A stretch of 64,000 nucleotides of DNA from Yoonia tamlensis (GCF_900115105.1 NZ_FOYP01000001.1:1452097-1516096); one strand, 5' to 3'; shown: positions 14,834 through 24,290, numbered from the stretch's first letter. Translations and numbers: made by a program. Notes: generated by a model from the letters alone, not told the origin.

Positions 14834-15717
14834 CGATATCGGATATTCTGTCGATTTACGGCAGCGAACACGCACCCACGGTCGCAGACCCCGTACGGAT
14901 CGGCTACGCGATGTCCGCCTTGCTGCCGTTTTGGGGTGATCTTGCAGCCGATGCCGTCAAAGGCGAAACATGCAGGCGGTACGCAAAAATGCGCAACCGC
15001 GCACCCGGTACCGTCCGTCGTGAATTAAACACACTGCAGGCCGCGCTCAATTATTGCCAGCGCGAGGGTTACATCCTCACTGCCCCCAACGTAACGATGC
15101 CGGCCACACCAGAAACAAACCAGCGTGCCCTAACCCGTGATGAAGTCGCAGCATTGATCCGCGCCGCACGCGCCCGCAAACAAGATCACATCGCTCGATT
15201 CATCTTGGTCAGCATCTACACAGGAACGCGCAAAGCAGCCGCACTCAACCGGCGCCTTGCTGGCCCGTCCGTGAATGGTGGTTGGTTCGACCTCGACGCC
15301 GGCCTTCTTTATCGCCGTGGCGAAGGCGAGAGAATCACAAACAAGCGACGCACCCCCGTCCGGCTACCACGCCAGCTCTGGGCGCACGCCAACCGGTGGC
15401 AGCGCTCTGGGAATACATGGGCAGTCGAATGGCGCGGCCAACGCATTGCCGACCTCAAGACCGCGTGGGCCAAGATCGTCAATGATGCGGTCGACGATGA
15501 GGATTCAGTTCTGGATTGGAAGCCCACACCGCACAGCCTCAAGCACACAGCTATCACCTGGGCAATCCAAGGCGGCGCATCAGTCGCAGACGCTGCAGGC
15601 TTTTTCGCAACCAGCATTGAGACAATCGAGCGAACCTATTGGCATCTTTCGCCCCATTTTCAAAGCGGGGCACTTGCCGCAATCGAGGGGAACCGAGGGC
15701 GAAACAGGGGCCAATAA
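14641..15717 (+). CDS. int: Tyrosine integrase of the prophage
   Basis: Site-specific recombinase for insertion into and excision from tRNA-Arg. The 358 residues comprise a short N-terminal arm-binding part, a SAM-like core-binding domain (about 65-150) and a catalytic domain (165-340). Catalytic residues seen are Arg197 in YTGTRKAAAL, Lys235, His298, His302/His335 and Tyr333 in ERTYWHLSP. The box-II Arg of the H-x-x-R motif is Lys301 (HSLKHT). The gene ends 31 bases from the tRNA 3' end, the normal place for int of a tRNA-targeting phage. Confidence 0.93.
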   Translation: MPMPSKGARLFLRKRKGRKPTFVIKDSGAEISTGTSDRGAAEVQLAQYISTKNRRSGPVETREITISDILSIYGSEHAPTVADPVRIGYAMSALLPFWGDLAADAVKGETCRRYAKMRNRAPGTVRRELNTLQAALNYCQREGYILTAPNVTMPATPETNQRALTRDEVAALIRAARARKQDHIARFILVSIYTGTRKAAALNRRLAGPSVNGGWFDLDAGLLYRRGEGERITNKRRTPVRLPRQLWAHANRWQRSGNTWAVEWRGQRIADLKTAWAKIVNDAVDDEDSVLDWKPTPHSLKHTAITWAIQGGASVADAAGFFATSIETIERTYWHLSPHFQSGALAAIEGNRGRNRGQ

Positions 15718-15748
15718 AGTAGAACAAGAACAAAAGTCTTTATTTTAT

Positions 15749-15825
<77 letters not shown>

Positions 15826-15896
15826 GTTCGGGCCCTGATACCGAGGCTCTCTCTCTAGCGCAAGTCATTCTCACCGGTTGCTACCGCAATTTTGGG

Positions 15897-17120
15897 TTAA
15901 CCGAAAAGATCGTGACAGAGTTCAAGCGCATCAATCAGCGTGTCGACCTCTTGGGCCGTGTTGTACATTCCGAAAGATGCCCGGCACGTGGCGCCCACAC
16001 CCATATGCGCCATCAATGGCATCGCACAATGGGTGCCCGCCCGCACGGCTACGCCTTTTTTGTCGAGCACGGTCGAAATATCATGCGCATGGGCCGCGCC
16101 ATCAATGGTGAATGAAAAAATTGCGCCTTTGGTTGCGGAATTTCCCTGTATATTCAGCCAGTTCAAACCGTCCAATCGGTCACGGGCATAGGCACATAAC
16201 TGCTTTTCATGGGTCGCAATCTGCGCCATCCCGATATCCATCATGTAATCAAGTGCTGCGCCAAAGCCGATTGTTTGCACAATGCCGGGGGTGCCTGCCT
16301 CGAACATCATCGGCGGATCATTATAGGTCACCGCGTCGCGCGTAACCTCGCGGATCATATCGCCGCCGCCCATAAAGGGCTGCATTTCGCGCATCCGTTC
16401 AGGCGAAACATAGATCGCGCCAGAGCCGGAAGGGCCATAAAGCTTGTGCCCTGTAATCGCATAAAAATCGCAACCGATATCGGCCACATTGACCGGTATA
16501 TGGACAGCAGCCTGCGATCCGTCGACCAGTACAGGCACGCCCTTGGCATGGGCGCCTTCGGTGATTGCTTTGACATCAACAACAGTGCCAAGCACATTTG
16601 ACATATGGGTGATGGCAACCAGTTTCGTGTTCGGCCCGATCGCAGCAATTACCTTTTGCGGGTCAAGATCGCCATTGGCATCGACATCCACCCATTTGAT
16701 CACAACGCCCAAACGTTCGCGCAGGAAATGCCAAGGCACAATATTGGCGTGATGTTCCATGATTGACAGCACGATTTCGTCGCCAGCCTGCATCCGCGGC
16801 ATCGCCCATGCATAGGCAACCATATTGATGCCTTCGGTCGTGCCGGAATTGAATATGATGCTATCTTCGGAAGGCGCATTCAGGAATTTGGCGACCTTTC
16901 CACGGACAGATTCGTAGCGGTCTGTCGAAAGATTACTAAGATAATGCAGGCCACGGTGCACATTGGCGTATTCATGGGCATAGCCGCGCGTGATCGCATC
17001 AATGACGGCCTGCGGTTTTTGCGCACTTGCACCATTATCGAGATAAACCAACGGCTTGCCGTTCACTTCGCGCGACAGGATTGGAAAATCCGCGCGTATT
17101 TTCTGGACATCAAAGCTCAT
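15897..17120 (-). CDS. sufS: Cysteine desulfurase SufS (group II)
   Basis: PLP enzyme that takes sulfur from cysteine for Fe-S cluster building on SufBCD. The 407 residues match the family length. The PLP lysine is Lys226 (TGHKLYG), and the persulfide-carrying Cys365 lies in RAGTHCAMP, the group-II pattern. It is the last gene of the Suf operon and overlaps the upstream membrane gene by four bases. No sufA, sufT or sufE follows before the tRNA and the prophage. Confidence 0.95.
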   Translation of the reverse strand: MSFDVQKIRADFPILSREVNGKPLVYLDNGASAQKPQAVIDAITRGYAHEYANVHRGLHYLSNLSTDRYESVRGKVAKFLNAPSEDSIIFNSGTTEGINMVAYAWAMPRMQAGDEIVLSIMEHHANIVPWHFLRERLGVVIKWVDVDANGDLDPQKVIAAIGPNTKLVAITHMSNVLGTVVDVKAITEGAHAKGVPVLVDGSQAAVHIPVNVADIGCDFYAITGHKLYGPSGSGAIYVSPERMREMQPFMGGGDMIREVTRDAVTYNDPPMMFEAGTPGIVQTIGFGAALDYMMDIGMAQIATHEKQLCAYARDRLDGLNWLNIQGNSATKGAIFSFTIDGAAHAHDISTVLDKKGVAVRAGTHCAMPLMAHMGVGATCRASFGMYNTAQEVDTLIDALELCHDLFG

Positions 17121-17704
17121 GTCATATCTCCGGAAGGGGTGATCCCCAGCAGCGCCATCAATATGACGACCGCAATAATTGTACCGATCAATGCGACGAT
17201 CAACGTGACCGTCGCCTTTCCAAGCGAATTGAACCCGTGCAGCACGTTGACAAAGTTAACCGTGCACCACGCCAGCGCAAAAAGCGCCGCAAAGCCAAAG
17301 AAAACGGCAATCAGCGGACTGAGCAGCATCAACAGGATTTGCGCCCCGTCAAGCGTAAGCCCGACGGCCTGCAACCAAACCACCGCCGTCAGCGCGCCGT
17401 CAAGATCGCCCACCCCGCCAAACATCCGGCCGATTTTCGCAATCGCCGCGGCAAGGATACACATGCTTCCCGCAATCAATATCACGAGCGAAAGCGGCGT
17501 TACATGCACCGCGCCATCGATCGATGTGGGGGTGATGAGGCTGACAATTGCCAGCAATATCATATTTATAATGGACAGGACGACAACGGCCTGCAGCAAG
17601 GTGGACCGCGCAAAGCGATAGGAAAACACCCGCTCGGCCGCAGCGTCGGGTTCTTTTAGCGTCGCGGTAATTGCGTCAAACCAACCTTGCAGGGACAGCT
17701 TCAT
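17117..17704 (-). CDS. YIP1-like membrane protein in the Suf operon (second of two)
   Basis: 195 residues with about five hydrophobic helices (for example LLQAVVVLSIINMILLAIVS and VTLIVALIGTIIAVVILMAL), a short cytoplasmic N-terminus and no enzymatic motif; the pattern is that of YIP1-family proteins. It overlaps its paralogue upstream and sufS downstream by four bases each, so it is co-translated with the Fe-S assembly genes. Biochemical role unknown; membrane tethering or metal/sulfur traffic would be speculation. Confidence 0.75.
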   Translation of the reverse strand: MKLSLQGWFDAITATLKEPDAAAERVFSYRFARSTLLQAVVVLSIINMILLAIVSLITPTSIDGAVHVTPLSLVILIAGSMCILAAAIAKIGRMFGGVGDLDGALTAVVWLQAVGLTLDGAQILLMLLSPLIAVFFGFAALFALAWCTVNFVNVLHGFNSLGKATVTLIVALIGTIIAVVILMALLGITPSGDMT

Positions 17705-18201
17705 GGTGCTTCCGTTTCGCGCATACATTGGATCCAGATATAGCCGAACACGACAGCCCAAATCCCGCCGATCAAAACCGACTGCGTTCCAGGCCCGATA
17801 AACCCGCGCACAAGACCGTGCAAAAGCAAAAGCGGTGTCGTGGTTAACAAGGCCCAAAACAAGGAGAGCCGCGCCGCATACCAGCTGCCCTGCCCGCCCA
17901 AAGCCCGCGCGACCAGATGCGCAACCGCCGCAAGCCCGTACATGACCAACGGCAACATGATCACAACCGCGTAAAACGTATAGGTCATCATGCCTTCGAA
18001 ATTGATCTCGGGCGGCCATGGGGATGGCTCGAACCCGTTTGCGATTCGCGACAGCCGCGGCCATTGCGCGACAAAGATCAAAAAGCACGCGATCATGACA
18101 AAGGCGACAGCGCGATCTTCGCGCCGCCCCTGGTCAAGCAAGCGGCGGATGACGGTGCGCGGTGCGCGCCATGTGCGTATGATATCGGCGGTCAGTGCCA
18201 T
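17701..18201 (-). CDS. YIP1-like membrane protein in the Suf operon (first of two)
   Basis: 166 residues, about four transmembrane helices (VAFVMIACFLIFVAQWP, FYAVVIMLPLVMYGLAAVAH and others) after a basic N-terminus with RRLLDQGRREDR. It shares one base with the sufD stop and overlaps the next gene by four. It resembles the following gene in size and layout, so the pair may be a heteromeric membrane unit. Confidence 0.75.
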   Translation of the reverse strand: MALTADIIRTWRAPRTVIRRLLDQGRREDRAVAFVMIACFLIFVAQWPRLSRIANGFEPSPWPPEINFEGMMTYTFYAVVIMLPLVMYGLAAVAHLVARALGGQGSWYAARLSLFWALLTTTPLLLLHGLVRGFIGPGTQSVLIGGIWAVVFGYIWIQCMRETEAP

Positions 18202-19487
18202 CAGCCGTGCCGCGCCAGCCAGCCCTCGAGCCGATCACGCAATTCATCTGCCAAGGCAGAATCAGCAATTTCATCAAGCGCTTCGGCCATGAACGAAAGG
18301 GTCAGCAGATTGCGCGCCACACGTACTGGCACCCCGCGCGAACGCAGGTAAAACAAGGCTGTTTCATCAATCGCCCCAGATGTGGACCCATGCGAACAAG
18401 CCACGTCATCGGCGTAGATTTCCAGCTCTGGTTTGGCCAGAAACTGTGCGTCTTCGTCAAGCAAAAGCGATTGGCTGATCTGGTAGCCGTCGGTTTTTTG
18501 GGCGCCTGCCTTGACCAAAATCTTGCCTTGGAACACGCCTGTGGCCCCGTTGCGCAGCACCTTTTTGAACACCTGCCGGCTTTCGCCATTCAGCGCGTCA
18601 TGGGTAATGAACACGGTATCATCATGGTGGAAATCCTTGCCATCACCCACACAGACACCCGCAACATGCGCAACCGCGTCATCGCCGATAATGTCCAAGA
18701 CGCATTCATTGCGCGTCAGCACGCCGTTGACTGTCACGGTGAATGATTTGAACGTGGATTCCGCGCCAACCCTTGCAAAACAATGGGTTACAGTGCGGCG
18801 TTCATGGTCGCGTCCCTGCGTGCGTACGTGATGAAACGCGCCCGTGTCGGCAATATCAACCTCAAGACAGGTTGAAAAACGCGCAGCACCGGGGCCGGTT
18901 TCAAGCAATGTCACCTCGGCGCCCGCATCGACCTTGACCAGATTATGCAAGTTCGCATCGGATGTTTCATCCGCATGCAGGTAAGAGATATGGATCGGCT
19001 TGGCGACTTTGGCTGTGGCGTGGATCACGACACCATCGGTTGCCAGCGCCGTATTCAGCGCGGCCAATGGCCGTTCCACTGGGACCTGCCCGCGCGTTTC
19101 AAGCACACCGTACAGGTCTTTGGCCCAATGAATATCTGCCGCCATCGCATCACAAAGACGCATGATTTCAATGCCTTCGCCCGCCAGCGGGTCAGATGCC
19201 TGCGCATCGAACACGCCATCAACAAAGACAATATTCAGACATTCCTTGTCACCAAACAGCGGGGCTTCGCCGCCGTCGAACAGCGCAGCAGAAGGCGCAT
19301 CAACCGCCGTCAGATCTGACGGGTTGGTGTATTTCCAGTATTCGTCACGCTTGGACGGCAGGCCCATCGCGCGCACCCGTGCTAATGCATCGCCCCGCGC
19401 GGCGCGCGCCCATTGGGCGCCATCAGGCAAGGTGACACCGGCCAGCCGCGCCTCTGTGGCGTCTGCTTTCAGTTTCGCAATCGCCAT
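18201..19487 (-). CDS. sufD: Fe-S cluster assembly protein SufD
   Basis: Scaffold partner of SufB in the SufBC2D complex. 428 residues with the right-handed beta-helix core and the conserved C-terminal SufB/D part: CSHGSTSGAIDETALFYLRSRGV, read in two pieces as CSHGSTSG and the LFYLRSRG motif. The start shares one base with the sufC stop. Sits between sufC and the YIP1-like genes. Confidence 0.95.
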   Translation of the reverse strand: MAIAKLKADATEARLAGVTLPDGAQWARAARGDALARVRAMGLPSKRDEYWKYTNPSDLTAVDAPSAALFDGGEAPLFGDKECLNIVFVDGVFDAQASDPLAGEGIEIMRLCDAMAADIHWAKDLYGVLETRGQVPVERPLAALNTALATDGVVIHATAKVAKPIHISYLHADETSDANLHNLVKVDAGAEVTLLETGPGAARFSTCLEVDIADTGAFHHVRTQGRDHERRTVTHCFARVGAESTFKSFTVTVNGVLTRNECVLDIIGDDAVAHVAGVCVGDGKDFHHDDTVFITHDALNGESRQVFKKVLRNGATGVFQGKILVKAGAQKTDGYQISQSLLLDEDAQFLAKPELEIYADDVACSHGSTSGAIDETALFYLRSRGVPVRVARNLLTLSFMAEALDEIADSALADELRDRLEGWLARHG

Positions 19488-20242
19488 CAGGACACCTCTG
19501 CCAGAATGTCGGCGTAACCGTTGTTTTCCACCTCGAGCGCCAGTTCCGGCCCGCCTGTTTTCACAATCCGGCCATCGGCCATGATATGCACGACATCCGG
19601 TTTGATATGATCCAACAGCCGCTGGTAGTGGGTGATCACAAGGAACGACCGCCCCGCATCACGCAGCGCGTTCACGCCGTCGGCGACAAGCTTCATCGCG
19701 TCGACATCAAGCCCAGAATCGGTTTCATCCAAGATGCACATTTTGGGCGAAAGCATTGCCATCTGCAGGATTTCATTGCGCTTTTTCTCGCCACCCGAGA
19801 AACCGACGTTGACAGGGCGTTTGAGCATATCGGCGTCGATTTTCAGATCTTTTGCCTTGGCGCGTACTTCTTTCAGAAAATCGCCCGCGCTCAGCTCTTC
19901 TTGCCCGCGCGCTTTGCGTTGTGCGTTCACGGCGGTGCGCAGGAATGTCATATTGCCAACACCAGGGATTTCCACGGGGTATTGGAACGCCAAAAACAGG
20001 CCTAATGCGGCGCGCTCTTCTGGCTCCATCTCGAGCAGGTCGTCGCCCTCAAGAGTTGCGGAACCTTCGGTGACCTCATAGCCATCTTTTCCGGCAAGCA
20101 CATAAGACAGCGTCGATTTACCCGACCCGTTCGGCCCCATAATGGCATGTACTTTGCCAGTCTCGACGGTCAGGTCCAACCCTTTGAGGATTTGCTTGTC
20201 TTCATCTTCAAGTTTGACCTTCAGGCCTTTGATTTCTAGCAT
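19487..20242 (-). CDS. sufC: Fe-S cluster assembly ATPase SufC
   Basis: ABC-type ATPase that drives conformational change of SufB-SufD. 251 residues; Walker A GPNGSGKS at 36-43, signature VGFSGGEKKRNEI, Walker B with the typical SufC sequence CILDETDSGLD, and a switch His in VITHYQRLL. The ATG at 20242 (MLEIKG) is used because an AAGGAA site precedes it; a longer in-frame start is unsupported. Confidence 0.96.
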   Translation of the reverse strand: MLEIKGLKVKLEDEDKQILKGLDLTVETGKVHAIMGPNGSGKSTLSYVLAGKDGYEVTEGSATLEGDDLLEMEPEERAALGLFLAFQYPVEIPGVGNMTFLRTAVNAQRKARGQEELSAGDFLKEVRAKAKDLKIDADMLKRPVNVGFSGGEKKRNEILQMAMLSPKMCILDETDSGLDVDAMKLVADGVNALRDAGRSFLVITHYQRLLDHIKPDVVHIMADGRIVKTGGPELALEVENNGYADILAEVS

Positions 20243-20402
20243 TTTATTTCCTTCGGCATAGCGGCACGACTGCGCGCACAAGTGGTGAGGCGACGCCGGA
20301 AACCCGACGTTGCAATTTGTAAATCTGGATTGATTGGAACAGCATAAATCACCCCGTACGGGGCGTTATCAGCTGGTAAAAACGGTGTGTGCGGGCGGTC
20401 GT

Positions 20403-20921
20403 CTAGTTTGACATGAACGCAAAAACGTTGCCCTGAACGACAATCGAACCGACCTCGGTTGTGGCTTGAACCTCGGCGACATATTCCGGCGTATAGATTT
20501 TGCCCATCAGGTCCGGCCATTTCCAGATCAGATTGTGGCCGGCAACCAACATGGCGCAAAGCCCCGCGATCTGCCCAAGCCGCCCGATCGGCTGGCGCCG
20601 TTGCATCAGTGCGGAAAGCACCAGCACGAACCAGAACCCGATCAGAATATCGGTGAACGTCACCGCGGTATTCCCGCCCGACAGGCCCAGATACCGCACC
20701 CGCACGACCTGCGCGCCGAACATCGCGACCCCGCCCAAGACCATCGACACCAAGAACGCTGTTAACGCCTCGTTGCTTTTTGACGGTGGCTTTTCGATCT
20801 TGGAACGCGCGACGCGTTTGGGGATATGCATCTGCAAATCGGGGTCGTAATAGGAATTGTTGCGCGGGTTCTTGATACGCTTGATCCGCGCGTCGAAATC
20901 CTTTTGCCCCATATTCGCCAT
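20403..20921 (-). CDS. Conserved membrane protein between sufB and sufC
   Basis: 172 residues. A basic, soluble N-terminus (QKDFDARIKRIKNPRNNSYY) is followed by three to four hydrophobic helices between about residues 50 and 130 and a soluble C-terminus. No family recognised. It lies inside the Suf operon with about 160 bases to sufC and 120 to sufB, so it may be transcribed with them or separately. Confidence 0.75.
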   Translation of the reverse strand: MANMGQKDFDARIKRIKNPRNNSYYDPDLQMHIPKRVARSKIEKPPSKSNEALTAFLVSMVLGGVAMFGAQVVRVRYLGLSGGNTAVTFTDILIGFWFVLVLSALMQRRQPIGRLGQIAGLCAMLVAGHNLIWKWPDLMGKIYTPEYVAEVQATTEVGSIVVQGNVFAFMSN

Positions 20922-21038
20922 CGTTTATCGCTCCGGATTGCAATTTATCACAACCGTTTACGCGCAAACTACGGCAACTTTCGGGCCGCGCGGTGGCGCT
21001 TGCTAGGCAAGATCGCGTATGTCCAAAGACATGTCGCA

Positions 21039-22562
21039 TCAGCCCACAGACCCTTCCAGTGAGATCGCGACAAGCGCTTGCGCTTCCATCGCAAATTCCA
21101 TCGGCAGCGCTTGCAGCACCTCTTTGCAGAACCCGTTGACGACCAAAGCGACGGCTTCTTCTTCGTCCATTCCGCGTGCGCGACAGTAGAACAATTGTTC
21201 GTCGTCAACCTTCGAAGTGGTCGCTTCGTGCTCGACGCGGCTGCTGTTATTTTTGACCTCGATATAGGGCACTGTGTGGGCGCCGCATTTATCGCCGATC
21301 AACAGGCTGTCACACTGCGTATAATTGCGCGATTCCTTGGCTTTGGGGTGCATCGACACAAGCCCGCGGTAGGTGTTTTGCGCCTTGCCCGCCGAAATCC
21401 CTTTGGACACGATCCGCGATTTTGTGTTCTTGCCCAGATGCACCATTTTGGTGCCGGTATCGGCCTGCTGCATGTTGTTGGCGATGGCGATGGAATAGAA
21501 TTCGCCTTGGCTTTCATTGCCGCGCAGGATGCAGCTTGGGTATTTCCAAGTCACCGCCGAACCTGTTTCGACTTGCGTCCACATGATCTTGGCGCGATCA
21601 CCACGGCAATCGGCGCGTTTGGTTACAAAATTATAGATCCCGCCAACACCGTTTTCATCACCCGGATACCAGTTTTGTACGGTCGAATACTTCACTTCCG
21701 CGTCTTCTTCGATGATGATCTCCACCACCGCCGCGTGTAGCTGCGCTGTGTCGCGTTTCGGGGCGGTACAGCCTTCCAGATAGGACACGTATGAGCCCTT
21801 GTCGGCGATGATCAGCGTGCGTTCAAACTGGCCGGTGTTCTCGGCGTTGATCCGGAAATAGGTCGACAATTCCATCGGGCAGCGCACGCCAGGCGGCACA
21901 TAGACGAACGAACCATCTGAAAACACGGCGGAATTCAGCGTGGCATAAAAATTGTCGGATGGTGGCACGACGGTGCCAAGGTATTTCTTAACCAACTCAG
22001 GATGTTTTTCGATCGCTTCCGAGATTGAACAGAAAATCACGCCGGCCTTTTCCAGTTCTTTCTGGAACGTCGTGCCGACCGACACCGAATCAAACACCGC
22101 ATCGACGGCCACTTTGCGGCCCTCGGCGGGGGCATCTTCGGCGCCCTCAACACCCGCAAGGATCATCTGTTCCTTCAGCGGAATGCCCAGTTTCTTGTAG
22201 GTTTCCAAAAGCTTGGGATCGACATCATCCAATGACTTGGGCTTTTCGGCCATGCTTTTGGGGCGGGCATAGTAATAGATGTCCTGAAAATCGATTTCGG
22301 GATAACTGACCATCGCCCAAGTGGGTTCTTCGATCTGTTCCCAACGGGCAAAGGCCGAAAGCCGCCATTCGGTCATCCAGTCGGGCTCGTTATTCTTGCC
22401 CGAAATCAGCTTGACGATATCGGTGTTCACGCCTTTTGGGGCATAATCCATCTCGATCTCGGTATTCCAGCCGTATTTATAGGTACCAGACAGTTTGGAC
22501 ACCGCATCAACGGTTTCCTGATCAACGCCATCTTTGACTTCTACGTCTTTGATATCAGACAT
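21039..22562 (-). CDS. sufB: Fe-S cluster assembly protein SufB
   Basis: Main scaffold of the SufBC2D complex. 507 residues with the beta-helix core and the conserved C-terminal motif [11 protein letters not shown]; the residue GCTAPKRD carries the cysteine thought to accept sulfur in the core. The ATG at 22562 (MSDIKDVEV) follows GAGGAAAAGAAA; the longer in-frame start at 22610 would lie in the upstream gene. Confidence 0.96.
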   Translation of the reverse strand: MSDIKDVEVKDGVDQETVDAVSKLSGTYKYGWNTEIEMDYAPKGVNTDIVKLISGKNNEPDWMTEWRLSAFARWEQIEEPTWAMVSYPEIDFQDIYYYARPKSMAEKPKSLDDVDPKLLETYKKLGIPLKEQMILAGVEGAEDAPAEGRKVAVDAVFDSVSVGTTFQKELEKAGVIFCSISEAIEKHPELVKKYLGTVVPPSDNFYATLNSAVFSDGSFVYVPPGVRCPMELSTYFRINAENTGQFERTLIIADKGSYVSYLEGCTAPKRDTAQLHAAVVEIIIEEDAEVKYSTVQNWYPGDENGVGGIYNFVTKRADCRGDRAKIMWTQVETGSAVTWKYPSCILRGNESQGEFYSIAIANNMQQADTGTKMVHLGKNTKSRIVSKGISAGKAQNTYRGLVSMHPKAKESRNYTQCDSLLIGDKCGAHTVPYIEVKNNSSRVEHEATTSKVDDEQLFYCRARGMDEEEAVALVVNGFCKEVLQALPMEFAMEAQALVAISLEGSVG

Positions 22563-22573
22563 TTTCTTTTCCT

Positions 22574-23608
22574 CTAGGCGGCCCGAAGCCGCGCCCGTTT
22601 TTGCGTCCAAGCCTGCACAAAGCGCATGACTTCATCTTCTGTTGTTTCAATCCCCAGCGACACGCGAAGCGCGCTTGCTGCGGCATCATTATCCAGTCCC
22701 AACGCGCCCAGCACACGGCTGGTTTTCACCTTACCCGAAGAACAGGCCGACCCTGCCGACACGGCAAATCCGGCCAGATCCATCGCCATCACTTGGGTTT
22801 CACCCTTCCAGCCAGGCGTTGCAAAGCAACTGGTGTTGGGCAATCTGTTCGCGTCTTTCCCGACAAAAATAGTGTTCTTTTCGGCGGTCTCAATGGCCTT
22901 TTCTAGAATATTTCTAAGTTGTGCAACCCGTTCCCAACGGCCAGCGGCCAAATCCGCCTGCGCAGCCATGGCTGCGGCGCCCATTCCGGCAATGGCGATC
23001 ACGTTTTCCGTGCCCGAACGGCGGCCCATTTCCTGCCCGCCACCCTTGATTTGCGCGGCGACATCTGTTCCTGCGGGAAAGATCAGCGCGCCCACACCTT
23101 TGGGGCCGCCGAATTTATGCGCCGACAGAAAAACCATCTGCACCCCCGACCACGCAAAGGCAAAAGGCACTTTGCCAAACCCTTGGGTGATATCGCTGAC
23201 AGCCAGCCCTGCTGGCAAATCCTGCACAACGCCCGTTTCGGAATTGGCAAGCTGCAATGTCGCCACCGCCGGATCATCCACAACCGCAAGCCCGTCATGC
23301 AGGCGTAAAACCGGATCTATCCATGCATGCACCGCGTCATGCTCAATCATCGCACCCTTCAGACCGCGCCCCGCCAACGCCAGCGCCGCGGCCTCGGTCG
23401 CGCCTGATGTAAACACCACATCCGCGCCGGATGCGCCCACCGCTTCGGCCAGCTGCAACCGCGCTTTTTCAACAATTGCCTTGGCCGCACGGCCTTCTGC
23501 ATGCACCGATGACGGGTTGCCCACCACATCCATCGCCGCAATCATCGCCGCGCGCGCCTCGGCCCGCAAAGGCGTGGTCGCATTATGATCCAGATAGGTT
23601 CTTCTCAT
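22574..23608 (-). CDS. Cysteine desulfurase, NifS/IscS type (group I)
   Basis: PLP enzyme giving persulfide sulfur. 344 residues, shorter than IscS (about 400). PLP-lysine Lys165 in [10 protein letters not shown]; active-site Cys289 in the flexible loop [11 protein letters not shown], a group-I pattern. A second desulfurase (sufS) ends the same operon, so two sulfur donors are co-transcribed. The PLP-binding region reads SDITQGFGK instead of the commoner VDAVQAAGK. The ATG at 23608 follows an intergenic hairpin element. Confidence 0.92.
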   Translation of the reverse strand: MRRTYLDHNATTPLRAEARAAMIAAMDVVGNPSSVHAEGRAAKAIVEKARLQLAEAVGASGADVVFTSGATEAAALALAGRGLKGAMIEHDAVHAWIDPVLRLHDGLAVVDDPAVATLQLANSETGVVQDLPAGLAVSDITQGFGKVPFAFAWSGVQMVFLSAHKFGGPKGVGALIFPAGTDVAAQIKGGGQEMGRRSGTENVIAIAGMGAAAMAAQADLAAGRWERVAQLRNILEKAIETAEKNTIFVGKDANRLPNTSCFATPGWKGETQVMAMDLAGFAVSAGSACSSGKVKTSRVLGALGLDNDAAASALRVSLGIETTEDEVMRFVQAWTQKRARLRAA

Positions 23609-23638
23609 ATCATCTTGCCAAAACTACTCCGGGGGAGG
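23609..23638 (-). repeat. Intergenic hairpin element, copy A (ahead of nifS-like gene)
   Basis: On the minus strand: a short CTCC/GGAG stem, then TAGTTTTGGCAAGATGAT directly before the ATG at 23608. It is the same element as copies at 35813, 45964 and 51026, here between iscR and the desulfurase gene. Confidence 0.6.
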
Positions 23639-23664
23639 CCGCAGGCCGGGGGCAGCGCCCCTCT

Positions 23665-24126
23665 TTATTCCTCATCAACAACCTCGAACAATGCGGGCAC
23701 CGCAGGACAGGGGGCCAGACCATTGGCAACAACATCCGAAAGTCGCGCCTGATGCAAAAACACATAGACATGCGCACTTAGCCCCTCCCACAACCGGTTA
23801 GTCAGCGATTGTGCGCGCGACCCCGACGCGCCGCCCGATGCCCCTGCCCCTTTGTGCATGGCTGAAACGGTTTCGTCGACGGCGCCCAAAATTTCAGACA
23901 CCCGCATCTCGGACGCGGGGCGGGCCAGCCGGTAGCCCCCACCCGGCCCACGTACGGAATCGACCAATCCGGCGCGACGCAGCTTGACAAAAAGCTGTTC
24001 AAGATAGGGTAGCGAAATATCCTGACGCTTTGATATCTCGGTCAGGTTCACCAATGTGTCTTTGGGTTGCAGCGCCAAATCGGCCAGTGCGACCATCGCA
24101 TAGCGACCTTTTGTGCTTAATTTCAT
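23665..24126 (-). CDS. iscR: IscR-type Rrf2 regulator lacking cluster cysteines
   Basis: Transcription factor heading the Suf operon. 153 residues; N-terminal winged helix (MKLSTKGRYAMVALADLAL; recognition helix ISLPYLEQLFVKLRRAGLV; wing VRGPGGGYRL) followed by the dimer helix. In E. coli IscR three cysteines (92, 98, 104) bind a 2Fe-2S cluster. Here that loop (residues 88-110, DETVSAMHKGAGASGG and on) has none, and the only Cys is residue 140. Rhodobacter IscR is reported to have unusual cluster binding with fewer cysteines; this one goes further. Likely represses its own operon. Confidence 0.92.
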   Translation of the reverse strand: MKLSTKGRYAMVALADLALQPKDTLVNLTEISKRQDISLPYLEQLFVKLRRAGLVDSVRGPGGGYRLARPASEMRVSEILGAVDETVSAMHKGAGASGGASGSRAQSLTNRLWEGLSAHVYVFLHQARLSDVVANGLAPCPAVPALFEVVDEE

Positions 24127-24218
24127 CGCTTAATCCCTTATGCAGGCGCAATTTCATTGACGGCGCGGCGCTGCGTGATTACTTCACCGTGACCAGATAA
24201 TGTGGGATCTCTCCCAGA

Positions 24219-24233
24219 TTAGAACCTTTCTAA
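24219..24233. promoter_or_regulatory. ICE-box-like Irr site ahead of iscR-suf
   Basis: Perfect dyad TTAGAA-CCT-TTCTAA, 93 bases upstream of iscR and about 57 upstream of the divergent hydrolase gene. It fits the core of the iron control element bound by Irr in alphaproteobacteria (TTTAGAA-N3-TTCTAAA). Irr represses suf genes under iron limitation in relatives; the use here is inferred. Confidence 0.7.
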
Positions 24234-24290
24234 GGTGCCTGAGCGTTTTCGTCAACAATGCACAAGCACCACAGCAGCGACGGAATCTCA

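Larger units (their letters stand above)
1..15748. mobile_element. Temperate HK97-type prophage, right end (left end outside window)
   Basis: The block holds terminase small and large subunits, portal, ClpP-like maturation protease and HK97 major capsid in the usual order. It also has a replication module, a divergent repressor/Cro pair and a tyrosine integrase whose stop codon is 31 bases from the 3' end of a tRNA-Arg gene. Host genes (Suf operon) begin right after the tRNA. Tail, lysis and the other attachment site are not in the window, so completeness cannot be judged. All visible structural genes are intact open frames of normal length, which argues against advanced decay. Confidence 0.95.

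Noticed and set aside
1-15748. Satellite or gene-transfer-agent instead of a phage
   Set aside because: GTA clusters lack integrase, repressor, iterons and tRNA insertion, and satellites rarely carry a full head operon; a temperate prophage explains all parts.
16944-17621. 225-codon plus-strand frame
   Set aside because: Antisense to sufS and the YIP1-like gene, both strongly supported.
20236-21039. 267-codon minus-strand frame
   Set aside because: Out-of-frame shadow covering the real 172-residue membrane protein gene and the flanking gaps.
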